Shown here piece after piece: positions 1 to 5,868 of a stretch of 8,224 nucleotides of DNA; the first letter of the stretch is position 1; every line of letters starts with the position of its first letter. Origin of the DNA: an uncultured Bacteroidota bacterium (GTDB lineage: Bacteria; Bacteroidota; Bacteroidia; NS11-12g; UBA955); contig CAJBVU010000083.1 of NCBI GenBank assembly GCA_903959115.1, positions 1-8,224 on the forward strand, in the 5' to 3' direction. The position numbers and the translations under genes are program-made. The notes under the pieces were generated by a model, which was not told the origin of the DNA, ran no database searches, and worked only from the letters and a program-made list of their open reading frames with translations.

Positions 1-353
1 AAATATTTCTTGGCCCTCCAATACAAAGAATCAGCGCCACAATTCTCACAGGCCTCATCCTCAATGATGTTTTCATAAAAAATAATTTCCCTCATCGAAT
101 CATAAGGAGGTATGAAACGGATATACGGTGCCTTTTTTATAGCTGGCTCCTCCGCAGCGCCTCCACCTTCAGAACCCCAGCCACCACCAGCATCTGCCGC
201 CGGAGCCGTTGTATCACCAGCCGCTGGTGCCGGACTTCCGCCATCACCACCAAAGCCCCATTGTCCATATGCATCGGACATCGTCATCACAAAAAGCAGT
301 ATCACCGCCCATCGTAACCAAGATTTCTCTTGCCCATTACGAGTATTTCTCAT
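1..353 (-). CDS. Partial secreted Gly/Ala/Pro-rich protein of unknown function (N-terminal 117 codons)
   Basis: This reading frame opens with ATG at 353-351 on the minus strand and runs off the window at base 1 without a stop, so only the N-terminus is visible. Residues 12-30 form a hydrophobic stretch after a basic N-terminus and end in AYG before Q31, which looks like a signal peptide with cleavage near residue 30, so the protein is probably exported. Residues 32-71 are low-complexity, rich in Gly, Ala and Pro, with two Trp-Gly pairs (W32, W59), and look like a flexible linker. From residue 75 the sequence becomes ordinary folded protein: PYIRFIPPYDSMREIIFY, then a CENC pair of cysteines (102-105), then DSLYWRAKKY at the edge. 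The PYDS...DSLYWRAKK pattern faintly recalls the start of DUF4468-type Bacteroidota domains, but this is a memory-based guess. A -7-like box lies 33 nt upstream. I do not recognise the gene and assign no function. Confidence 0.75.
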   Translation of the reverse strand, partial: MRNTRNGQEKSWLRWAVILLFVMTMSDAYGQWGFGGDGGSPAPAAGDTTAPAADAGGGWGSEGGGAAEEPAIKKAPYIRFIPPYDSMREIIFYENIIEDEACENCGADSLYWRAKKY

Positions 354-386
354 TATATTCAATCGTGTAATTAAAATTTTAAAGCG

Positions 387-414
387 CGAATATAGGCGGA
401 CAGGCCATTTAAAA
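387..414 (-). promoter_or_regulatory. Possible Bacteroidota-type promoter for the left-edge secreted protein gene
   Basis: On the minus strand TATATTCG (394-387) differs by one base from the Bacteroidota -7 consensus TAnnTTTG. A TTTT tract (414-411) lies 16 nt upstream, near where the -33 element is expected. The box is 33 nt before the ATG at 353. It is followed by C, like the other boxes in this window. This is the weakest of the six because of the mismatch within TTTG. Confidence 0.4.
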
Positions 415-477
415 TATCCCTGCCACCTTTTCATGCGAGAATTCCTTACACATTAACGACAAACTGCTCAAATTATT

Positions 478-1494
478 TTACACTTTCCCAGGAAACCTTC
501 CCTTGGAAAAAATTCTGCCCGGAGGCTTTCCCTTTCTCAACTGTACTTGTGTTTCAGCATCCAAATGAATCACCGCCTTACATTCCTCCGAACAGCAATG
601 CTCAAATTTTGCTGCGCAAGCATCGCACTGAATAAACAATAAATGACAACCTGTATTGGCGCAATTGATGTGTTTATCTGCCGGCTCACCACATTGATGA
701 CATTGCGCAATAACATCTTCTGTAACCCGCTCCGCTAACCTTTGATCAAACACGAAGTTCACACCCCTAAATTTATTATCCAAAGAAGCCGCCTTCACCT
801 GATTCACATAGTTGATAATGCCCCCCTCCAAATGATACACTTCGTTGTACCCGTTGTGCTTCATCCATGCACTGGCCTTTTCACAACGAATTCCGCCTGT
901 ACAATACATCAAGATAGGCTTGTCCTTCTCTTCCTTGTATAAATCCAACACACGCGCCAGCTCCTCCCTGAAAGTATCAGTATCCGGACAGCTCGCACCT
1001 TCAAACCTACCTACCTCACTCTCGTAATGATTCCGCATGTCGATGACCACCGAGTCCGGCTTTTCCATCATCTCATTCCACGCCGCTGCATCCAAATACT
1101 TCCCGCTATTTTGCAAACTGAACGTAGGATCTTCGATGCCATCCGCCACAATTTTTGCGCGAACCTTGATATCCAACTTAATAAACGACTTCTGCTTTTC
1201 TTCGATGGCGATGTTCAATCGAATGCCTTTCAAAAAGTCAATAGTATAGACCGCCGCTTTAAAGGCCTCAAAATGGATAGAAGGCAGCGCTAGTTGTGCG
1301 TTGATGCCTTCCTGGGCGACATATATCCGGCCAACCACTTCGAGTTGGGAAAAACGCAAAAACAAATCGTTTCTAAACGACTCGGGATCGGAGATGGGGT
1401 GATAACAATAGAAAGAGATGGTGGTGTAAGGACGCGCATCGGCATCCATTCGCCTTTTCAACTCTTCCCGGTTCACAATGTTTCGCAATAACAT
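478..1494 (-). CDS. trhO: tRNA uridine(34) hydroxylase TrhO (YceA-like, rhodanese domain)
   Basis: TrhO performs oxygen-dependent hydroxylation of wobble uridine 34 in a subset of tRNAs, giving 5-hydroxyuridine, the precursor of cmo5U/mo5U-type modifications; it is cytosolic. The 338-residue product has the family layout. The N-terminal domain carries SFYCYHPI (27-34) and GRIYVAQEGINAQ (55-67). A rhodanese domain follows at about 125-235, with the active-site loop MYCTGGIRC (196-204), where C198 is the expected catalytic cysteine and C204 the conserved second one. The C-terminal extension is rich in cysteine (C265, C268, C278, C283, C290, C293, C300, C301, C305) and probably binds a metal. 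The ATG at 1494 gives the usual N-terminus, and a perfect -7 box lies 25 nt upstream. No clear terminator was seen after the stop. The gene stands alone as a transcription unit, bounded upstream by the hairpin at 1608-1639. Family assignment is firm; substrate and reaction come from characterised homologues. Confidence 0.95.
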   Translation of the reverse strand: MLLRNIVNREELKRRMDADARPYTTISFYCYHPISDPESFRNDLFLRFSQLEVVGRIYVAQEGINAQLALPSIHFEAFKAAVYTIDFLKGIRLNIAIEEKQKSFIKLDIKVRAKIVADGIEDPTFSLQNSGKYLDAAAWNEMMEKPDSVVIDMRNHYESEVGRFEGASCPDTDTFREELARVLDLYKEEKDKPILMYCTGGIRCEKASAWMKHNGYNEVYHLEGGIINYVNQVKAASLDNKFRGVNFVFDQRLAERVTEDVIAQCHQCGEPADKHINCANTGCHLLFIQCDACAAKFEHCCSEECKAVIHLDAETQVQLRKGKPPGRIFSKGRFPGKV

Positions 1495-1519
1495 GGCCAG
1501 AAAAGGTTTTAAATTACTG

Positions 1520-1527
1520 CAAAGATA
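1520..1527 (-). promoter_or_regulatory. -7 box of the trhO promoter
   Basis: TATCTTTG read on the minus strand is a perfect match to the Bacteroidota sigma-A -7 consensus TAnnTTTG, and is followed by CAG. It ends 25 nt before the trhO ATG. No clear TTTG-type -33 element is seen at the usual spacing, only a run of seven T about 10 nt upstream. It lies just downstream of the terminator at 1608-1639, which fits an independent promoter. Confidence 0.6.
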
Positions 1528-1607
1528 CGAATACCCAAAAAAATCACCGCGCTAACGGAACCTAAAAATACTATTTAGAATTGTTCAACACTCAGATTTG
1601 TTTCTAA

Positions 1608-1639
1608 TAGAAAAAGCCCCGTTTCCGGGGCTTTTTCTA
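1608..1639. terminator. Strong bidirectional-type intrinsic terminator hairpin
   Basis: A perfect inverted repeat forms a 14-bp stem (1608-1621 with 1626-1639) around a 4-nt loop (TTTC). The stem has a G/C-only core of six pairs (GCCCCG against CGGGGC) flanked by five A:T pairs, so the A tract on one side and T tract on the other give a U-run in either direction. It most likely ends the leftward transcript of the Omp28/T9SS gene, whose stop lies 183 nt upstream in the direction of transcription, and insulates trhO. Confidence 0.88.
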
Positions 1640-1822
1640 CATATTTAAAAAGGAGTTGTGAAAATATTTTTTTCGAGCAGGTCTGCATGAATTCCCTCTG
1701 GAACTCCTGCATGATTCCATAAAAACCATTGCAACAAACAGGACCAACAAAATTCTAACTCTCATTATTTTAGTATTCACTAATCTAACGATAGAAGAAC
1801 GAAAAAATTGTATTCTTCAATT
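1640..1822. other. Non-coding 3' region of the Omp28/T9SS gene with small repeats
   Basis: No plausible gene is seen between the Omp28/T9SS stop codon and the terminator. Several short repeats occur. AGGAGTT (1651-1657) is inverted as AACTCCT (1702-1708). GCAGG (1677-1681) is inverted as CCTGC (1706-1710). CTGCATGA is directly repeated at 1683-1690 and 1707-1714. An imperfect hairpin (1689-1695 with 1700-1706, six of seven pairs, 4-nt loop) sits in the middle. Together with the terminator this could be a structured 3' UTR, but each repeat is short enough to be chance. Confidence 0.45.
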
Positions 1823-3901
1823 TTAGTGACGAACTACAATCTTGCTGTTCAAGGTTTTGCTGTTTCCAGAAACCTTTACAACATAAACACCTTCAGTCCA
1901 ATCAGCAACATTCAAAGACAATTTGCCAGACTCCATAGTGCCTACAAATACAACCTTGCCTTGAACATCCATCACACTCACCATAGAATTGCCCATTTCT
2001 GGAGCATCTACGTTGAATACGCTGTTCGCTGGGTTAGGATATAACATCAAGTTTTGCTCAACCGCCTCAACACCAACCAATGCAATTGGGAAAGTCTCAG
2101 ATTGCAACACCTCTTTGGTTACCGCATCTTGAACCCAAACCACAACCGACAAATCATCCCAAGTTTCGATGCTATTTTCAGTTGCCAAATTAATTGGTGA
2201 TGTAGCATCACCAGGCAAACGATAACCACCGTTGAAAGTAAACGATAAAGTCTTGCTCACTTTGATATCTTTTGTCATTGCAGCCAAAGCCAAACCATTA
2301 CCATCAGGCATAATCTTCTTTACTACATTCTCAAACTGAGTTTCACCATTGGTTTTCTTATTCTTATAAGTTGTTCCCTCAACAATGGTTGCAAACACCT
2401 TCATGTTAGTGCTGCTGAAATTAGCTACTGGAGTGATATCAATGTTTGCTGTAATTTTATTCTTCCATGTCAAAGAAACGTTTCCTTTGATTTCCATAAA
2501 CGAAGGTTTGGCAGCAAATTGATCATACAATACATCAGAATAACTTGAAGCGTTTCCACCCCATCCACCATCAACGAACATCATCGGGATAGAGTTTACA
2601 CCATAATAAGTACGACGAACCCCAGCTTCAGCTGTGTAATATGGATCGCCCGTTGAAGGCCAGCTCATTTGATACTTCACAGTGCTGTGACTAGATTTTT
2701 GAGCAACAATACCTTCAAACTTCACGTTACCCGCAGTACAAGGTCCGCAAGTAGATGAAGTAAACACCTCATGTAAAATTTTACGAGGAATGATCTTATC
2801 AACCACATTTACTATCATAGTAACGGTATCGTTCACCACGTTCTCATCTGAAGAACCATTGATCTTTGATGCCCAATACTTTATTGTATAAACACCCACC
2901 GCAGATGGAGTCCACTTTGTAGGATGAGCCAAATCTTGGCTACCAAAAGTAGCAATGTTAGCACCTGACGCAGCACCAGTTACAACAGCACCGCCATTTA
3001 CAGTGTAGTTCAAATCAGCACCGGTCACTTTCGCAGTACCAATGTTGAAGAAACTACCCGTTACAGAGAAAGGAGCAGAACTCAACACTAAGAATTGCGA
3101 CATGCTTCCAGATTTTCCGCTCAAATCATTGGTAGGCTGACTACCCTGAATGAACTGATAGTAACTGTTATCTTCTGCCGTGAAAATATTCGCAGAAATC
3201 TGTTGTGCACCTACGTTTGGTGAAGCCGACAAATTGTAAGCGTTAGAACTGCTTGTTTGAATACCAACACTCAATTTTACGTTGCTAGTACACAAAGCAC
3301 CCGCAGTAGTTACACACAAAGTCTTCATGTCAACCACGTAGATATTGTTGGTAGTTTCTTCCATTACGATGGCCCAATACGTCCAGCCATTTTGGATGTT
3401 TGCTTCACCGAAGAAGTTAAACCATACCCAATGCTGACGAAAAGGCGCCTTACCGTAAGTCTTGGTCATAACCGCACTTTGGTACGTTGTAGCACCACTT
3501 ACAACACTTTTTGGTTGCATTCCCAACACACAAACTGAATTGTCTGGGATGTTAGCACTAGGCAAAGCCAAATTTGAAAATGCAGAAGGCTTCACAGTAG
3601 GAGTACCTGCATCAAAAGAAATCGTTCCAAAGTTACTCGGAGTGTACTTCGTTACTGCACTTCCGTTGAATTTGAAAGAGAAAGGCAACGTTTGTTCCGT
3701 AGCGTAAGTAGGCGTTGAAGTTGCATCGCCATTCCAAACATTACTCCAACCTACGTTTGCAGTTGAAGGATACGGATTTTCACCCTCGGCATTCACGCCG
3801 CCTGGGTTTTTTCCAGCATTCAAGAAAGGAATACTGAAATACTGAGCTTGTGACAATGAAGCCGAACCAAGCATCACCAAAGAAAGTAATATTTTTTTCA
3901 T
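1823..3901 (-). CDS. Secreted Omp28-family protein with thioredoxin-like CGPC motif and T9SS type A sorting domain
   Basis: This 692-residue protein is predicted to cross the inner membrane by Sec and the outer membrane by the type IX system, ending at the cell surface or outside. Residues 1-19 are a clear signal peptide ending SQA before Q20. The first ~280 residues are beta-rich, Asn/Ser/Thr/Gly-rich and include a GKAPFRQHWVWFNFFGEA stretch; this part resembles N-terminal domains of other Bacteroidota surface proteins. A beta-sandwich-like segment follows (about 290-368). The Omp28-like region starts around residue 372, with EVFTSSTCGPC placing a thioredoxin-type CxxC at C385-C388 and a downstream IPMMFVDGG that fits the cis-Pro region of a thioredoxin fold. 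The last ~75 residues begin LYPNPA (620-625) and end GVYVVKVSG...KIVVRH, a typical T9SS type A tail. Ligand and function are unknown. It has its own promoter and terminator, and spot counts suggest it is AT-richer than sucA. Domain calls are strong; a redox role is inference. Confidence 0.9.
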   Translation of the reverse strand: MKKILLSLVMLGSASLSQAQYFSIPFLNAGKNPGGVNAEGENPYPSTANVGWSNVWNGDATSTPTYATEQTLPFSFKFNGSAVTKYTPSNFGTISFDAGTPTVKPSAFSNLALPSANIPDNSVCVLGMQPKSVVSGATTYQSAVMTKTYGKAPFRQHWVWFNFFGEANIQNGWTYWAIVMEETTNNIYVVDMKTLCVTTAGALCTSNVKLSVGIQTSSSNAYNLSASPNVGAQQISANIFTAEDNSYYQFIQGSQPTNDLSGKSGSMSQFLVLSSAPFSVTGSFFNIGTAKVTGADLNYTVNGGAVVTGAASGANIATFGSQDLAHPTKWTPSAVGVYTIKYWASKINGSSDENVVNDTVTMIVNVVDKIIPRKILHEVFTSSTCGPCTAGNVKFEGIVAQKSSHSTVKYQMSWPSTGDPYYTAEAGVRRTYYGVNSIPMMFVDGGWGGNASSYSDVLYDQFAAKPSFMEIKGNVSLTWKNKITANIDITPVANFSSTNMKVFATIVEGTTYKNKKTNGETQFENVVKKIMPDGNGLALAAMTKDIKVSKTLSFTFNGGYRLPGDATSPINLATENSIETWDDLSVVVWVQDAVTKEVLQSETFPIALVGVEAVEQNLMLYPNPANSVFNVDAPEMGNSMVSVMDVQGKVVFVGTMESGKLSLNVADWTEGVYVVKVSGNSKTLNSKIVVRH

Positions 3902-3918
3902 GTAATTGTAGTTTTAAG

Positions 3919-3926
3919 CAAATGTA
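3919..3926 (-). promoter_or_regulatory. -7 box of the Omp28/T9SS gene promoter
   Basis: TACATTTG on the minus strand matches TAnnTTTG perfectly and is followed by C. It lies 17 nt before the ATG at 3901, within the 46-nt gap after the dusB stop. An eight-T run sits just upstream, but no clear TTTG -33 element is seen. No hairpin separates it from dusB, so some read-through from dusB is possible. Confidence 0.6.
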
Positions 3927-3947
3927 TTAAAAAAAACCATATCCACC

Positions 3948-4940
3948 TCAATTCAGTTCCAAGCCTGAATATTCTGATGCAATATTGACCATAATTTCAC
4001 GGATTTCATCTGGTGATTCACTGCCTACCAACTTCATACGATACTCCTTGAAATTCGGCAACCCCTTGAAATAATTGGCATAATGCCTGCGCATTTCAAA
4101 AATCCCAACCTTCTCGCCCTTCCACTCCACGCTTTTTTCAAAATGTGTCAAACAAGAATCTAATCGCTCCTCCAAAGTAGGCCCATCGAGCATCTCGCCC
4201 GTAGCCATAAAATGCTTAACCTCCCTAAAAATCCACGGATATCCGATGCTAGCACGACCAATCATAATGCCGTCTACACCATACCTATTCTTATATTCCA
4301 ACGCCTTCTGCGGTGAATCAATATCGCCATTGCCAAAAATTGGAATTTTGATTCTTGGATTGTTTTTCACCTTCGCAATCAACGACCAATCCGCCTCGCC
4401 CTTATACAGCTGCACCCTCGTTCTGCCATGAATCGTTAAGGCCTTCACCCCCACGTCCTGCAATCGCTCCGCAACCTCCTCGATATTCTTCGTACTATCG
4501 TCCCAGCCCAATCGCGTTTTCACCGTTACTGGCAACGACGTACCCTTTACCACAGCCGATGTCAATCGAACCATCAAATCAATATCTCTCAACACCCCAG
4601 CACCCGCACCTTTGCAAACCACTTTCTGCACCGGACAACCAAAATTGATATCCAACAAATCGGGCTGTGTGGCATCTACAATCTTGGCCGCCAATCCCAT
4701 CGCCTCTTCATCGCCCCCGAAAATCTGAATGCCAATCGGTCGTTCATAATCAAAGATATCGAGCTTTTGTCGACTCTTCACCGCATCGCGAATCAACCCC
4801 TCACTGCTAATAAACTCAGTATACATAAGGTCGGCCCCCTGCTGTTTACACACGTAACGAAACGGTGGATCACTCACATCTTCCATGGGTGCCAACAACA
4901 AAGGAAATTCCCCCAACGCTATGTCGCCAATTTTTACCAA
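3948..4940 (-). CDS. dusB: tRNA-dihydrouridine synthase, DusB type (probable TTG start)
   Basis: This FMN- and NADPH-dependent enzyme reduces specific uridines in the tRNA D-loop to dihydrouridine in the cytosol. From the TTG at 4940 the product is 330 residues, normal for DusB, beginning MVKIGDIALGEFPLLLAPM as expected for the family. Visible motifs are the FMN-barrel strand LLLAPMEDVSDPPFR (14-28), EFISSEG (42-48), IQIFGG (71-76), NFGCPVQKV (99-107) with C102 as the catalytic cysteine, then VKTRLGW, HGRTRVQLYKG, IFGNGDI and GIMIGRASIGYPW further on. An in-frame ATG upstream (5243) would extend the frame to 431 residues, but the additions do not resemble Dus proteins and would run antisense through some 280 bp of the CPBP protease gene. 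TTG is therefore preferred, although the exact start is inferred. A perfect -7 box lies only 8 nt upstream, so the mRNA would be leaderless or nearly so. The gene is divergent from the CPBP-cdsA unit. Confidence 0.93.
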   Translation of the reverse strand: MVKIGDIALGEFPLLLAPMEDVSDPPFRYVCKQQGADLMYTEFISSEGLIRDAVKSRQKLDIFDYERPIGIQIFGGDEEAMGLAAKIVDATQPDLLDINFGCPVQKVVCKGAGAGVLRDIDLMVRLTSAVVKGTSLPVTVKTRLGWDDSTKNIEEVAERLQDVGVKALTIHGRTRVQLYKGEADWSLIAKVKNNPRIKIPIFGNGDIDSPQKALEYKNRYGVDGIMIGRASIGYPWIFREVKHFMATGEMLDGPTLEERLDSCLTHFEKSVEWKGEKVGIFEMRRHYANYFKGLPNFKEYRMKLVGSESPDEIREIMVNIASEYSGLELN

Positions 4941-4956
4941 CTTTGCTGCAAAGTTA
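4938..4956. promoter_or_regulatory. Face-to-face divergent -7 boxes in a 17-bp palindrome between dusB and the CPBP protease gene
   Basis: AACTTTGC (4939-4946) and GCAAAGTT (4948-4955) form a perfect inverted repeat around one T. Read on the minus strand, 4956-4949 is TAACTTTG, a perfect TAnnTTTG box 8 nt from the dusB TTG. Read on the plus strand, 4938-4945 is CAACTTTG, one mismatch from consensus, 14 nt from the protease ATG at 4960. Each expected start point would fall in or beside the other promoter's box, so RNA polymerase could probably serve only one direction at a time. No good -33 element is visible on either side. The dusB-side box is the safer call. Confidence 0.6.
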
Positions 4957-4959
4957 CAT

Positions 4960-5865
4960 ATGCTTTCACAAACCCCTTCTACCAATCCGCTCAGAAATCT
5001 TTGGGGCGTAGGCGCACTACTGCTTTGCATCATCATTTTTAGCTTAGTTGGACTTGGCTTATCGCAGTTGATGGGCAAAGTATTGCACGGACTCACCGCC
5101 GAACAAACCCAGCAATTATTGAACAACCCGTCTCGCACCGCTTTGGGAATCAATGTATTGCGATGGGGCAATTTGTTGCAATTCCTCTGCTTCATGGCAC
5201 TTCCCGCGATTTTGGTGGCTGCTGTAGCCCAATTCAATCTCATTCAAATCGGTGGATACAAAATCAAACCCACCGCAAATAAAACCTTGGGTTCCATCCT
5301 CCTAGCGCTGGGAATGATTCCCGCCGTTGCCTTACTCACAGCCCTCTGCAAACACCTTCCTTGGGGTAATTTGGGCACCCTTTTCGCCAAATTCGATACC
5401 AAACGTCAAGCCATTTTTGAAGCGATGCTCGATATGGAAACGTATACCGAACTCTGGGTCTGCATCGGCATTCTCGCCTTAATTCCTGCCATTTTTGAGG
5501 AATTGGTTTTCCGCGGCTTGATGTTCAACATGGCCAGCAACACCTTCCGTCGCAAACGCACCGCCGTCCTTTTCCAAGCCTTCGTTTTTGCCACCATCCA
5601 CTTTTCGCCCTTCGAATTTGCTGGAATCTTTGCTATGGGATTGCTTTTTGGCCTGATTTACGTCTCCACAGGAAGCTTATGGTACTCCACCATGGCCCAT
5701 TTTATCTTCAATGCAAGCACCGTAGTGGTTCAATTCATTACCCTCAAACACTTCAACGCGACCGGAATATATTTTAACGTAGAATCCTGGCTCGCCCAAC
5801 CCGCCGTATACATCATCGCCATTCCGATCACCTCGGCCGGACTTTTCCTCACCCTCAAAAAATAA
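4960..5865 (+). CDS. CPBP family intramembrane glutamic endopeptidase (CAAX protease-like)
   Basis: This is a polytopic inner-membrane protein of the CPBP/Abi family, related to Rce1-type CAAX proteases. From the ATG at 4960 it is 301 residues and begins MLSQTPSTNP, followed by a strong membrane segment. An in-frame ATG at 4885 is less likely because it would run into dusB coding sequence and through the promoter palindrome. All family motifs are present: EELVFR at E180-R185 (EExxxR, with E180 and E181 catalytic), H214 in the FATIHF segment, and HFIFN at H247-N251 (HxxxN). Several hydrophobic segments flank them, and the last runs close to the C-terminal LKK. The natural substrate is unknown; bacterial members have been linked to membrane-protein processing or bacteriocin-related functions, but nothing here points to a bacteriocin. 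cdsA begins 3 nt after the stop, implying one operon. The motifs make the family assignment strong. Confidence 0.92.
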   Translation: MLSQTPSTNPLRNLWGVGALLLCIIIFSLVGLGLSQLMGKVLHGLTAEQTQQLLNNPSRTALGINVLRWGNLLQFLCFMALPAILVAAVAQFNLIQIGGYKIKPTANKTLGSILLALGMIPAVALLTALCKHLPWGNLGTLFAKFDTKRQAIFEAMLDMETYTELWVCIGILALIPAIFEELVFRGLMFNMASNTFRRKRTAVLFQAFVFATIHFSPFEFAGIFAMGLLFGLIYVSTGSLWYSTMAHFIFNASTVVVQFITLKHFNATGIYFNVESWLAQPAVYIIAIPITSAGLFLTLKK

Positions 5866-5868
5866 ACC

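Noticed and set aside
104..456. Plus-strand 114-codon Pro/Ala-rich frame starting at 112, preceded by a perfect AAGGAGG at 104-110
   Set aside because: It is antisense to the left-edge secreted protein gene, which has a signal peptide and sensible composition. The AAGGAGG is the complement of the IPPYD codons, sits only 1 nt from the ATG, and Bacteroidota rarely rely on Shine-Dalgarno sites.
1658..1722. Tiny plus-strand frames after AAGGAG at 1650-1655 (GTG at 1658; ATG at 1687)
   Set aside because: They are about 10-11 codons long with wrong spacing and no supporting signal.
4885..4959. Upstream ATG at 4885 for the CPBP protease (326 residues)
   Set aside because: It would overlap the dusB N-terminal coding region and read through the palindromic promoter. 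The 4960 ATG puts the hydrophobic segment at a normal distance.
4941..5243. N-terminal extension of DusB to an ATG at 5243 (431 residues in total)
   Set aside because: The extra ~100 residues are unlike Dus proteins and lie antisense within the CPBP protease coding sequence. The promoter box at 4949-4956 would also then be internal.
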